NCBI RefSeq assembly: GCF_001025135.1
Contig: NZ_AP012323.1
Span: 1,302,001-1,366,000, forward strand
Origin: Bifidobacterium bifidum ATCC 29521 = JCM 1255 = DSM 20456
GTDB lineage: Bacteria; Actinomycetota; Actinomycetes; Actinomycetales; Bifidobacteriaceae
DNA length: 64,000 bases
Direction of reading: 5' to 3'
Below, piece after piece: positions 35,827 through 44,302 of this stretch. The notes below the pieces were generated by a model. It searched no databases. It saw only the letters and a program-made list of their open reading frames with translations, and was not told the DNA's origin. Both the position numbers and the translations under genes were made by a program. How positions within the stretch are numbered: the stretch's first letter is position 1; the number at the start of each line of letters is the position of its first letter.

Positions 35827-37369
35827 GATTCTTCTCTCCCCGAACTTCCCAGTGTCCTGCCTTTCGCGAGCCGACGCGCTTAAGCAATCCACACCCAATG
35901 AGTATCTCAGCATCCCTTCGCACAGTCGCTGATGAGACTCCCACAGCACGCGCCATATCATCGTATGTCGCGCTGGGGCTCTTCTCTACAAAATGAAGAA
36001 TGACTCGCTGTCTCTCGGTTATCTGCTCATTCAAACCATTTAACTGCTCATTATTGTCAGATATCTGCTCATTCGAACTATTTATCTGCTCATAATCGTC
36101 AGATATCTGCTCATTGTTATCAGGCTTGGCATCCGCCTCCAACATGAGCGTGAGTATCGTGCGATCAGCTTCTCCGAAGTTCTCTTCAATCCGTGGTTCA
36201 GGAAGTCCTGCATTCGCCCATGTGGCGAACACATCGGGGACACCCGTACCAGCTCGCTCGCCCACATCGATTAGGCTGAACATCTTCATGACAAGACCGT
36301 TGCGCGGATCAGACACCCCGCCGAGGCGCATCTGTTCAATGCCGGTTCGGATATCACCCGGATTCTCGAACACCAGCTTGTCGGGGGTGCGCCTGACCAC
36401 CACACCACGTACGCCATGGTAATCGGCGTTGAACAAGCAGTTGGCCAACGCCTCACGGACCGCCTTATGCATGGGGGTGTCATCGACGCGGAAAATGCCG
36501 TCGAGCTTGAATGGGGTCTTCAGGGATTCGGCAAGCTTGCGGTTCACGCGGAAGAAGAAATCGAACAGGTTGCCCGACCACATGCCATCTCCCGAATGCA
36601 CACGATCGGTCCAGCGAATCGCCGGGTCCAGAGTCTCCTGATAGTCAAGAAAAAACTGCGGGCATTCGCGCACGATGTCATAGTCGTTGCCGAACATGAG
36701 CAGGCCGCCGAACGTGGGATGCAGCCTGCCATCCTCACGGCTTACCGCCGCCGCGCCAATGGCGCGTAGAAAACGCTCGTCATCAAGGCCTGTCCATGAA
36801 CTGCCCTGACGTACCGTGCGGAAACGATTGCGATACGCCCTCACCGTGTCCATGTTGAAATCGGCGACGGTGAGATCGTCCAACACTTTGGAGTCCATCG
36901 TCTCGAATCCCTGGTCCCGAAGCATCGCCGAAATCTCCTGCCTCGTGCAACGATAATCGCCCTCACCGCGCCGGCGATAGGTTCCCGCAAAGAGATCGCC
37001 GTTGATATACACAGGGCGTTCCTCGCGCGGGGCACGCGGAACATGAATGGCCACCACCATGCCACCATCCGCTTCGAGCACCTCGACTTCCGATTCGATG
37101 GGCAGCACGGCGCTCACCTTGGACCGGTTGCTGACCGTGTTCCAAAAGTCCTGGCGAAGATGTTCCGCTTCCACTGGTGTGAGCCCGACTGTTTCAAATG
37201 TGCCGTCTTCGCGTTCTTTGACACCAAGCAGGATGACACCGCCATAGGTGTTGGCGAAGGCGGAATAGGTCTCCCACATGCTGCGTGGGAGACCGCCTTT
37301 CGCTGCTTTCGCTTCAATCCGGTTATTCTCGCGATATGAGGCGAGCTTCACGATATCGAATGTCTCCAT
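35813..37369 (-). CDS. AlbA_2/Schlafen-like ATP-binding protein with winged helix
   Basis: A 518-residue protein in the hsd operon. The N-terminal ~150 residues match the AlbA_2 (Schlafen AAA_4) domain (ENNRIEAKAAKG, then FANTYGGVILLGVKE). The middle holds a HATPase_c_4-type region (ALANCLFNADYHG, ENPGDIRTGIEQMR, ERAGTGVPDVF). A linker then repeats NEQI-type units, and a C-terminal winged helix follows (ATYDDMARAVGVSSATVRRD). Start ATG at 37369 has GGAGG about eight bases upstream. Such proteins are frequent next to Type I systems; a regulatory or extra defence role is inferred. It sits between hsdS and hsdR, overlapping hsdR. Confidence 0.85.
   Translation of the reverse strand: METFDIVKLASYRENNRIEAKAAKGGLPRSMWETYSAFANTYGGVILLGVKEREDGTFETVGLTPVEAEHLRQDFWNTVSNRSKVSAVLPIESEVEVLEADGGMVVAIHVPRAPREERPVYINGDLFAGTYRRRGEGDYRCTRQEISAMLRDQGFETMDSKVLDDLTVADFNMDTVRAYRNRFRTVRQGSSWTGLDDERFLRAIGAAAVSREDGRLHPTFGGLLMFGNDYDIVRECPQFFLDYQETLDPAIRWTDRVHSGDGMWSGNLFDFFFRVNRKLAESLKTPFKLDGIFRVDDTPMHKAVREALANCLFNADYHGVRGVVVRRTPDKLVFENPGDIRTGIEQMRLGGVSDPRNGLVMKMFSLIDVGERAGTGVPDVFATWANAGLPEPRIEENFGEADRTILTLMLEADAKPDNNEQISDDYEQINSSNEQISDNNEQLNGLNEQITERQRVILHFVEKSPSATYDDMARAVGVSSATVRRDAEILIGCGLLKRVGSRKAGHWEVRGEKNHDIR
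36022..36117. repeat. short tandem repeats coding an NEQI linker
   Basis: Imperfect repeats of a GATATCTGCTCATT-like unit code for successive DNNEQIS/YEQINSS/NEQIS/NEQLNG motifs between the ATPase-like and winged-helix domains. Copy number may vary. Confidence 0.6.
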
Positions 37370-37383
37370 TGCTCTACCTCCCT

Positions 37384-38628
37384 TCACGCAAACATCTTGT
37401 CAAGCAAGGATTTCTTGATATTCTGCAGCAATTCCAACTTACGCTGATGAAGGGTGATGAGGGAGTCGAGCTTAGCAAAGAAGTCGCCAATTTGCTGTTG
37501 TTCGACGGTGCTTGGCATATACAAAAGCATGTCTTTGATCTTGCCAAAGTCAACACTTTCTACGGTTGTTCCAGTCTTGCCAAACTCAAGCAGCAATTCC
37601 TTGTTATGCGAAATAAAGAACTGAAGTAGCCATTCTCCACAGCACTCGCCTTGGGGCAGAATGACGCGAATATCCTGGTTAACAGTTGAAGGTTTGCGCA
37701 GTTCAGCCACCGGAAGGGTATGGCGAAGAATCCCGCTCCTCGTTACCATTACTAAAGATCCGGCAGGATAAAGAGTCAACTCTTTTGCGCCCTTCTCAGT
37801 TATCTGAGTCGTAGTTCTATCAAGATAATTAGATTTCACGTCCTGGGACGTAACCCACAGTACGTATCCATCTTCATAGTTATCGGGATCTGCCATTGGC
37901 GGAGTATGCCCGCCGCCAAACGTTGCTACTTCCACCAACTTACGCTGTTCCCAAGGGTCAGTAAAACCAGCGAAACGAATCTCGGGTACAGGCTCACCAT
38001 CTTTCGGGAACATTTTTTCAAGCATCGATTTTTTTAAGATGACAAGCTTGTCATACTTACGCTGATGAAGGGTGATGAGGGTATCCGTTGTTTCAAGCTG
38101 CTTCGCTATCGCCATCTGTTCAGAGATTTCTGGGCACCAAATAGGCATCTCGAAAAACGTTGCGTCGGAGATTGAAAACCTGTCAGACCTTGCCCCCGTA
38201 TTACCTTCGAGGAACATAAAATCATGCCACCTGGATGTTTTGAAATAATGCTCCAAGTAGGTTTTATCCATGCTCGCATCTACTGAAAACACCGTATACA
38301 ACGGAGACATGACACCTGCTCTGTTCAGGCGGTTTCTGTTGATTGGACCACAAGGCGCCGTTGCAGAAATCCGTGGGTTGTAGACGAAGTCATCTGGTTG
38401 AACCACATAGTAGCCACTGATATTCGCATCGTTTGTAATGTCGTGGTCGAAGTAGTCGAGCTGGCTAATAACGCCCTGCTCGGCAGAATTTGTAAACGTC
38501 TCCGAAAGAGCGCCGTTAGCGTTCTTGATGGTGTTCTTCTTGCTGAATTCCCCCAACTTACGCTGTTCCCAAGGGTCAGTAAAACCAGCGAAACGAATCG
38601 CAGGAACTTTCGCCTGTTCAGTCATCAT
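37384..38628 (-). CDS. hsdS: Type I specificity subunit HsdS (active copy)
   Basis: A 414-residue protein with two target-recognition domains (TRDs). Each begins after RFAGFTDPWEQRKL and ends with LITLHQRK plus a coiled helix. TRD1 spans ~38573-38056 and TRD2 ~37955-37438. Each TRD reads one half of a bipartite DNA site. The start codon overlaps the hsdM stop (ATGATG). The repeat coding DPWEQRKL and the one coding LITLHQRK are both shared with two silent cassettes upstream, so specificity is likely to change by recombination. TRD1 is identical to the plus-strand cassette. Confidence 0.93.
   Translation of the reverse strand: MMTEQAKVPAIRFAGFTDPWEQRKLGEFSKKNTIKNANGALSETFTNSAEQGVISQLDYFDHDITNDANISGYYVVQPDDFVYNPRISATAPCGPINRNRLNRAGVMSPLYTVFSVDASMDKTYLEHYFKTSRWHDFMFLEGNTGARSDRFSISDATFFEMPIWCPEISEQMAIAKQLETTDTLITLHQRKYDKLVILKKSMLEKMFPKDGEPVPEIRFAGFTDPWEQRKLVEVATFGGGHTPPMADPDNYEDGYVLWVTSQDVKSNYLDRTTTQITEKGAKELTLYPAGSLVMVTRSGILRHTLPVAELRKPSTVNQDIRVILPQGECCGEWLLQFFISHNKELLLEFGKTGTTVESVDFGKIKDMLLYMPSTVEQQQIGDFFAKLDSLITLHQRKLELLQNIKKSLLDKMFA
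37438..37462. repeat. 25-bp recombination repeat (LITLHQRK), hsdS TRD2 end
   Basis: A 25-bp sequence (CTTACGCTGATGAAGGGTGA, then TGAGG on the plus strand) also found at 38056-38080 and 43850-43874 in the same orientation and at 42778-42802 inverted. It codes for the conserved helix start after each TRD. Confidence 0.85.
37935..37981. repeat. 47-bp direct repeat before TRD2
   Basis: Matches 38553-38599 exactly. It codes for the RFAGFTDPWEQRKL block that opens each TRD, and would support TRD exchange or deletion within hsdS. Confidence 0.85.
38056..38573. repeat. 518-bp inverted duplication, copy in active hsdS
   Basis: This TRD1 segment is present as an inverted copy at 42285-42802. Lengths agree exactly and the translated residues are the same throughout; I saw no base difference by eye. 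Confidence 0.9.
38553..38599. repeat. 47-bp direct repeat before TRD1
   Basis: Second copy of the repeat at 37935-37981. Its inner part (CTTACGCTGTTCCCAAG, 38557-38573) is also present at the ends of both silent cassettes. Confidence 0.85.
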
Positions 38629-41192
38629 TCACCTCCCAACAGGGTCTTCAGCTCGGCAATACCGGCCATATCGAACTCATTGCCGGTTAGTTGACCAAGC
38701 ATATTGCCAAGTTCTGCCTCAGCCTGTTCGATCTGTTCGCACACATCAGAGTATGTGGTCGAATACTTGTCGTTCAGCGCATTCACCGCTGCAATCAACT
38801 CATCAACAGCCGTCTGAGGGAGTTCCTCAAGCTTGCGCTGCAATGGTTCCACCCACTTGGCAGCAAGCAAGTCATCAGCATGTTCATCGCTCAGTCCTTC
38901 AATAACGGTCCGGGTCTTTTCATCAAGCGCTGAACGGAGATTCTTAACGTTCTTTTTGACTTCACGCTCTTCATCAAACAACCGCTGTGCACTCACAAGA
39001 GCACGGTCAAAGTCAGTCTCGGGATTCTTCCCAATCGATTTCACTGCTTTCTTCAATTCAGCGGCAACGAAAGAATCTCCATCCTCGCTGACGGCATCAG
39101 TCGAACTCTTGTCATCCTCATCCAGATTTTCAAGAATGTCAGCGATTTCGCCGCCAATATCACTCAGCCGAGATTCAAATGTGGCAATTTCCGCAAGATC
39201 AGAGGTAAGATATTTCCCCTGTACGAGATCGAACGGCAGAATATGCCCGACCCAGCCGTCCGGCACTTCGACATCCTTACCACCTTTCTTCTTGACGACC
39301 ATATTGGCATCGACTTTGCGAACGGCGTCATGTCCCTCGGCCTGTATGGTTTCAAGGTCGATGGAAATAGTCTTTTGCCAACTATCGTCAAGCACCTGAT
39401 ACGCCGCATAGGCGTCTACGAGAGGGATACCAGCCAAACGACGCAGCAGATCATTTGCCAGAGTCTCCTCTTCGGCGGCAATGCCCACATTGGCGGCATT
39501 ACCCACCAATTCACCGCGTATATAAGCCGGATAATCGATGAACGCCTCACGATAACGCTGGATATATGCCTTCACATCTGAGTCGGCATTCACCGCCTCA
39601 CGAACGTCTTGCACGGCGAGCTTGGCCGAATGGCCGTTCTCCTCCGCGAAAAGGCACCGGCGTAGTCCGGGGAACACGGTCCAATATTTGCTGAGTGCAT
39701 CGATGTCCCGCTTAGGAATACCGCCGAACATAGTGGAATACACATCCCAGCTCTCGGCATTGTCGGAGGAATCCACGTAGCGAGGAATATTGAGGTTATA
39801 GTCGTTCTGCCGAATCTCATCAATACCCACCAAGCGGCTGAACTTATCGACGTCACGATTCCCTGTCACCGCATCCACGATGCGTTTGATATCGCTCGCA
39901 CGCAGCTTGTTGTTCTTGCCTTCCTTGGTGAAGTATTTGGAAGCGTCCACGATGAGCACATGATCGTCGTCGCGATGTTTGCGCAGCACCATCACGATGG
40001 TGGGGATGCCGGTGCCGAAGAAGATGTTCGCGGGCAAGCCGATGATGGCCTGAATGTGGTGGTTCTCCACCAGGTTCCGGCGAATAGTGCCTTCCTCACC
40101 ACCACGGAACAGCACGCCATGGGGCAATACGATGGTCATGATGCCGTCGTCGCGCAGATGGTAGAGGTCATGCAGCAGGAAGGCGTAGTCCGCCTTGGAC
40201 TTGGGCGCGATGCCGTATTCGAAGCGGATATCCTCGCCGGCCTCCGGCGGTTCCCAATTCTGGGAGTAGGGAGGATTCGAGACCACAGCGTCCACGAACA
40301 ACGGCTCATAGGTCTCATCCTTGGTCTCGTCGGTGTCGAACCACGGCCAGTCGCTTTTCAGTGTGTCTCCGTTGCGGGCCACGATGTTGTCCGGCAGGAT
40401 GCCGCGCATGACAAGGTTCATGCGCGTGAGGTTGTAGGTGTTCTCCTTGAGTTCCTGCGCGTAATACCTGATGTCATTCGGGTTGCCGTTGCGACGGGCC
40501 ACCGCCTGGCCGATGTGGATGAGCAACGAGCCCGAACCGCTTGTGGGGTCATAGATGTTGATTTCCTCACGGCCGGCGAGATGCCAGGCCACGATTTCGC
40601 TCATGAGCTGTGAGACCTCGCTCGGCGTGTAGAACTCGCCGGCCTTCTTGCCCGCGTTGGAGGCGAAATTGCTGATCAGGTATTCATAGATGAAGCCGAG
40701 GGTGTCGTAGTCCTGCCGGCTGTCCATCGGAATGTCCTTGATGAGGTAGATGAGGTCACGTGCGGCCTTGCTGCGGCTTTTCTCATCGGTGCCGAGTTTG
40801 GACAGGCCGGTCTGCAAGGTGTCGAAGATGCCCGCGAACACGCGCTTGCGGGCAGGGTCGATGTTGCGGTCGAACGCGGAAAGCGCGTCGCGCACATTGG
40901 CGATGGCGAAATCCCCCTTCTTCGCCACCCATGTGGAGAACAGGTTATCGTAGGAGATGAAGTAGCCGCACAGATCGCGCACGTACTGCGCGGTCTCGGT
41001 ATCATCCTCCCGCAATTCTTCGAGGTCTTCGTTCCCCATGCCATCAGCATGCAGACGAGTGACTTCGGTCTCGGAAAGGAACTTGTAGAAGATGAAGCCG
41101 AGGATGTAATCCTTGTATTCGTTGGCTTCGATCTTCGAGCGCATTTTGTTGGCCGACTCCCAAATCTTGGCGGCAAGCTGCTGCTTATTCAT
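38625..41192 (-). CDS. hsdM: Type I methyltransferase subunit HsdM
   Basis: An 855-residue N6-adenine methyltransferase. The N-terminal helical domain starts MNKQQLAAKIWESANKMRSK. SAM motif I is DPTSGSGSLLIHIG and the catalytic motif IV is NPPYSQNWEPP. It is longer than the classic ~520-residue HsdM because of a ~300-residue C-terminal extension with predicted coiled coils (residues ~690-830). RBS AAGGAG lies seven bases upstream. It overlaps the GIY-YIG gene by eight bases and hsdS by four. Confidence 0.95.
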   Translation of the reverse strand: MNKQQLAAKIWESANKMRSKIEANEYKDYILGFIFYKFLSETEVTRLHADGMGNEDLEELREDDTETAQYVRDLCGYFISYDNLFSTWVAKKGDFAIANVRDALSAFDRNIDPARKRVFAGIFDTLQTGLSKLGTDEKSRSKAARDLIYLIKDIPMDSRQDYDTLGFIYEYLISNFASNAGKKAGEFYTPSEVSQLMSEIVAWHLAGREEINIYDPTSGSGSLLIHIGQAVARRNGNPNDIRYYAQELKENTYNLTRMNLVMRGILPDNIVARNGDTLKSDWPWFDTDETKDETYEPLFVDAVVSNPPYSQNWEPPEAGEDIRFEYGIAPKSKADYAFLLHDLYHLRDDGIMTIVLPHGVLFRGGEEGTIRRNLVENHHIQAIIGLPANIFFGTGIPTIVMVLRKHRDDDHVLIVDASKYFTKEGKNNKLRASDIKRIVDAVTGNRDVDKFSRLVGIDEIRQNDYNLNIPRYVDSSDNAESWDVYSTMFGGIPKRDIDALSKYWTVFPGLRRCLFAEENGHSAKLAVQDVREAVNADSDVKAYIQRYREAFIDYPAYIRGELVGNAANVGIAAEEETLANDLLRRLAGIPLVDAYAAYQVLDDSWQKTISIDLETIQAEGHDAVRKVDANMVVKKKGGKDVEVPDGWVGHILPFDLVQGKYLTSDLAEIATFESRLSDIGGEIADILENLDEDDKSSTDAVSEDGDSFVAAELKKAVKSIGKNPETDFDRALVSAQRLFDEEREVKKNVKNLRSALDEKTRTVIEGLSDEHADDLLAAKWVEPLQRKLEELPQTAVDELIAAVNALNDKYSTTYSDVCEQIEQAEAELGNMLGQLTGNEFDMAGIAELKTLLGGE

Positions 41193-42009
41193 TCATATGC
41201 TCCTTGCTTCTGTACACATAATCAAGGGTCTGCCCCTGCTCATTGACCCATTCGATCCACCCGTTTTGGCTGCCGCCGAGAACGAATACAGCGGCGGAGG
41301 AGGGACTGGACAGCTCGACATCGTCCGCAAGAATCACTTTGCCTGTCTGCGCGGCGAAAAGCTGCCGTCGAGCTGCCACGGCTCCTTGATTTTTGATCAC
41401 CGCATAACCAAGGTCCACCTCAGAGCCCGAAAGAACCGTGAAACGGCCGGTATCCCGGTTGTATCGTCCAGTCGCACGCACGCCATTCTTCTTGGTGTGG
41501 AACACGGTATTCACTGCAACCGGCGTTGTCTCCTTGCGGTCGAGATCATATCCGAGCACGCGCATGCGGAAAAGAATGCTGCCGTGCAGGTCCTCCACCC
41601 GCTGCTCTTTGTATGGGTTCATGCGAGGAGCGGGAGTATTCCCGTTATCGGTCTCATATGAGCCGTGTTCACGCACGTAATCGATGGCCTTCGCCTCAAG
41701 CGAATCCAGAACATCACGGTCGATATTGACATCGTTATCGAGGAACATGATGGCTTTGTTCCAGAACTCCTTTTTGGTCTTGTGCGCATCAAGTCTGACA
41801 AGTCCCCTCGTGGTTTGCCCCGCGTACACACGACTCAGCACACCATGATCCTCATCAAGCAGGTAATGCACACCGCGGTCTGGCAGATCGGGAAGACACT
41901 TCGCCTCGCCCAACATGTCTCTGGGCACCACGACAGTGACAAGCGATTCCCCGTCCACCCGGCAAATACGGATACCATCCGGATTGTTGTCAATTATTTG
42001 TATGGTCAT
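41185..42009 (-). CDS. GIY-YIG-like nuclease-fold protein with DUF4357
   Basis: A 274-residue protein upstream of hsdM. Residues ~45-95 resemble a GIY-YIG domain but with altered signature letters: VHYLLDEDHGVLSRVYAGQT (VHY for GIY, YAG for YIG), followed by RLDAHKTKKEFWNKAIMF. The C-terminal ~100 residues fit DUF4357 (ATGRYNRDTGRFTVLSGSEV, then FVLGGSQNGWIEW). Proteins of this layout often accompany Type I systems. Whether it cuts DNA is uncertain. The ATG at 42009 gives a family-like N-terminus; a TTG at 42027, right after the previous stop, has a somewhat better ribosome site. Confidence 0.75.
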   Translation of the reverse strand: MTIQIIDNNPDGIRICRVDGESLVTVVVPRDMLGEAKCLPDLPDRGVHYLLDEDHGVLSRVYAGQTTRGLVRLDAHKTKKEFWNKAIMFLDNDVNIDRDVLDSLEAKAIDYVREHGSYETDNGNTPAPRMNPYKEQRVEDLHGSILFRMRVLGYDLDRKETTPVAVNTVFHTKKNGVRATGRYNRDTGRFTVLSGSEVDLGYAVIKNQGAVAARRQLFAAQTGKVILADDVELSSPSSAAVFVLGGSQNGWIEWVNEQGQTLDYVYRSKEHMNE

Positions 42010-42027
42010 GGCGGTGAGCGCAATCAA

Positions 42028-42234
42028 TTACTTGCCGCCCTTCGCCAACTCATTGATCATGCATGTCCTTACGAACGCCGAGAAGCTCATTCCTCTCAGA
42101 GACGCGGCTTCTTTGGCGGAATCCCGCAGGTTAGCGGGAATGCGCATGGTAACTGGCACCACGTCACCGTCTACTAGATATGAGCGTATCTCTGTTTCAC
42201 CAGCCTCATGTTCAATCAAATCGGAGTACGTCAT
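42028..42234 (-). CDS. ribbon-helix-helix (CopG/Arc-type) protein, first gene of hsd operon
   Basis: A 68-residue protein with a C-terminal ribbon-helix-helix motif: VVPVTMRIPANLRDSAKEAA, then LRGMSFSAFVRTCMI. Such proteins bind DNA as dimers and often repress their own operon or act as antitoxins. No toxin gene is adjacent, so control of the hsd operon is the simplest idea. The ATG at 42234 has a weak GGGA site. Its promoter abuts the cassette inverted repeat. Confidence 0.65.
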   Translation of the reverse strand: MTYSDLIEHEAGETEIRSYLVDGDVVPVTMRIPANLRDSAKEAASLRGMSFSAFVRTCMINELAKGGK

Positions 42235-42272
42235 CGCATCCCACGCTTTCAAACCGCAGTATAAATGCATTA

Positions 42273-42301
42273 ATTATATACCCGCTTGGGAACAGCGTAA
42301 G
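42273..42301 (-). promoter_or_regulatory. possible promoter of the hsd operon
   Basis: On the minus strand a perfect -10 TATAAT (42278-42273) lies just outside the 31-bp cassette repeat, and a weak -35 (CTTACG, 42301-42296, 17-base spacer) lies inside it. A second -10-like TATACT is at 42263-42258. Inverting the cassette block would leave this promoter unchanged because both ends of the block carry the same sequence. Confidence 0.4.
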
Positions 42302-42310
42302 TTGGGGGAA
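42280..42310. repeat. 31-bp inverted repeat, left end of cassette block
   Basis: Exact inverted match to 44303-44333. The two enclose the plus-strand hsdS half, the recombinase gene and the minus-strand hsdS half (about 2.05 kb). Its inner 17 bases also occur in active hsdS. Confidence 0.85.
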
Positions 42311-42802
42311 TTCAGCAAGAAGAACACCATCAAGAACGCTAACGGCGCTCTTTCGGAGACGTTTACAAATTCTGCCGAGCAGGGCGTTATTAGCCAGCTC
42401 GACTACTTCGACCACGACATTACAAACGATGCGAATATCAGTGGCTACTATGTGGTTCAACCAGATGACTTCGTCTACAACCCACGGATTTCTGCAACGG
42501 CGCCTTGTGGTCCAATCAACAGAAACCGCCTGAACAGAGCAGGTGTCATGTCTCCGTTGTATACGGTGTTTTCAGTAGATGCGAGCATGGATAAAACCTA
42601 CTTGGAGCATTATTTCAAAACATCCAGGTGGCATGATTTTATGTTCCTCGAAGGTAATACGGGGGCAAGGTCTGACAGGTTTTCAATCTCCGACGCAACG
42701 TTTTTCGAGATGCCTATTTGGTGCCCAGAAATCTCTGAACAGATGGCGATAGCGAAGCAGCTTGAAACAACGGATACCCTCATCACCCTTCATCAGCGTA
42801 AG
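42285..42802 (+). pseudogene. silent hsdS half-cassette (TRD1 copy)
   Basis: An inverted copy of the TRD1 segment of active hsdS (38056-38573). It codes from WEQRKLGEFSKK to LITLHQRK without a frameshift, but has no start codon or ribosome site of its own nearby. The reading frame is open downstream into the recombinase gene, so a transcript entering from upstream could produce a fusion. It is best seen as storage for specificity switching, or as a recent duplicate. Confidence 0.85.
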
Positions 42803-42901
42803 CGCGAAAGCCGCATCATCCGCGTGCGCTCATTCATATGGTTAGCTGGTGATATATCCGGCATCGGCGTAAGCGCATATCAACCAGAAAGAGAAGACCG
42901 T

Positions 42902-43831
42902 ATGACCGAAGGCAATACCAACGCCGAAACGTTGTTTTGCGATTACTACGAGCAATGGATCAGCGTATACAAGGAAGGTGCAATTCGTGAAGTGACCATG
43001 AAGAAATACCGGCTCACGCAGGCATGGTTGGGCCGGCTCATTCCCGATCTCAAACTCGCCGACATGGATCGCGTGAACTATCAGAAGCTCATCAACGGCT
43101 ACGCCGAACATCACGAACGCCAGACGACGATGGATTTCCATCATCAATTGAAAGGAGCCATTCTTGACGCGGTCGACGAAGGGCTGATTCAGCGCGACCC
43201 GACTCGTAAGGCAATCATCAAGGGCAAGCCGCCATGCTCAAAGAAAACGAAGTATCTCAATCAGTTCGAGCTTCATGCGGTCCTTGCGGATCTCGAACTC
43301 GGCAAGGGACCAAGCTGGGATTGGCTGATACTGTTGGTGGCGAAAACCGGGTTACGGTTCTCGGAAGCTTTGGGACTCACACCCGACGACTTTGATTTCG
43401 TGCATCAGACCCTTTCGGTCAGTAAAACGTGGGATTACAAGAACGGCGGAGGATTCGTCCCCACCAAGAACGCATCCTCCGTACGAAAGGTGCAGCTCGA
43501 TTGGCAGCTTATCATGCAGCTCTCAACGCTCCTGAAAGATATGCCTGCGAGCGACCCCATTTTCGTGAATGGCAAGGTGTATAACTCCACCGCGAATAAC
43601 ATCCTCGCCAGGCATTGCGAACGGGCCAACGTTCCCGTGATTTCGATTCATGGGTTAAGGCACACCCATGCCTCGCTGTTGTTGTTTGCCGGCGTATCGA
43701 TTGCCAGTGTGTCCAAGCGACTTGGTCATGCAAGCATGAACACCACACAGGACACTTATCTTCATGTCATCCGCGAACTTGAAAACAAGGATGTCGATAT
43801 CGTGATGCGTGCCCTCTCCACCCTCATCTAA
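42902..43831 (+). CDS. tyrosine recombinase of the hsdS cassette locus
   Basis: A 309-residue phage-integrase-family recombinase. The N-terminal SAM-like core-binding domain covers ~10-110 (LFCDYYEQWISVY onward). The catalytic residues are all visible: Arg in AKTGLRFSEALGL, Lys in the beta-hairpin region, HGLRHTHAS (HxxR), LGHASMNTTQDTY with His and the nucleophile Tyr. It lies between the 25-bp inverted repeats at 42778-42802 and 43850-43874, the position of CreX/PsrA-type enzymes that invert hsdS segments in other bacteria. It is not next to a tRNA or phage genes. Start ATG is preceded by AGAGAAG. Confidence 0.9.
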   Translation: MTEGNTNAETLFCDYYEQWISVYKEGAIREVTMKKYRLTQAWLGRLIPDLKLADMDRVNYQKLINGYAEHHERQTTMDFHHQLKGAILDAVDEGLIQRDPTRKAIIKGKPPCSKKTKYLNQFELHAVLADLELGKGPSWDWLILLVAKTGLRFSEALGLTPDDFDFVHQTLSVSKTWDYKNGGGFVPTKNASSVRKVQLDWQLIMQLSTLLKDMPASDPIFVNGKVYNSTANNILARHCERANVPVISIHGLRHTHASLLLFAGVSIASVSKRLGHASMNTTQDTYLHVIRELENKDVDIVMRALSTLI

Positions 43832-43849
43832 CCATTTCAACCACTGCCG

Positions 43850-43874
43850 CTTACGCTGATGAAGGGTGATGAGG
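43850..43874. repeat. 25-bp inverted repeat right of the recombinase
   Basis: Exact inverted match to 42778-42802 across the recombinase gene, and a direct match to 38056-38080 and 37438-37462 in active hsdS. Confidence 0.85.
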
Positions 43875-44302
43875 TTGTCAAGACGGGAGAAGAAGGAGCC
43901 GATGACTTGCTGCTCTTGAAGCGAAATTGGTATACCCATCGTATAAAGCGACCGTATTACGGACGGATGCGCTTTAACCGTGTAGTCAAATTTAATTCGA
44001 GAATGCGCAAGAGACATCGCGTAGGCAAGGAACTTGCAGTTTATCTTCTCTGGATTAACTGCGATATAGCCTGATACGTTCGTAACCGAGAAACGGTGCT
44101 TTCTTCGGTAAAAGACAGCCCCTCCTCCATCAATCGACCAGGTGATTAGCTCCTGATTGAACATGTACTTCCCGTAAGCCCCCATGCGTCCATTATCAAG
44201 AGCACTGGAGGAATACACCGGAAATGTTCCCGGTGTATTCGACATATCCTTCGCGGAGATTACCCTCCCTCTGCCCATGTAAAGGGTGGCATCTTTTTCA
44301 AG

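Noticed and set aside
37438..38080. Repeats in the hsd region considered as a CRISPR array
   Set aside because: The repeats are few, unevenly spaced, coding, and explained by HsdS domain structure; no cas genes are present.
41915..42901. Long plus-strand frame continuous with the recombinase, opposite the GIY-YIG and RHH genes
   Set aside because: The part before 42285 is antisense to two better-supported genes, and the recombinase has its own start at 42902. The 638-residue frame is open by chance plus the cassette.
42902..43831. Recombinase as a prophage or integrative-element integrase
   Set aside because: No phage, plasmid or conjugation genes and no attachment site at a tRNA are nearby; its position between hsdS repeats fits a DNA invertase-like role.
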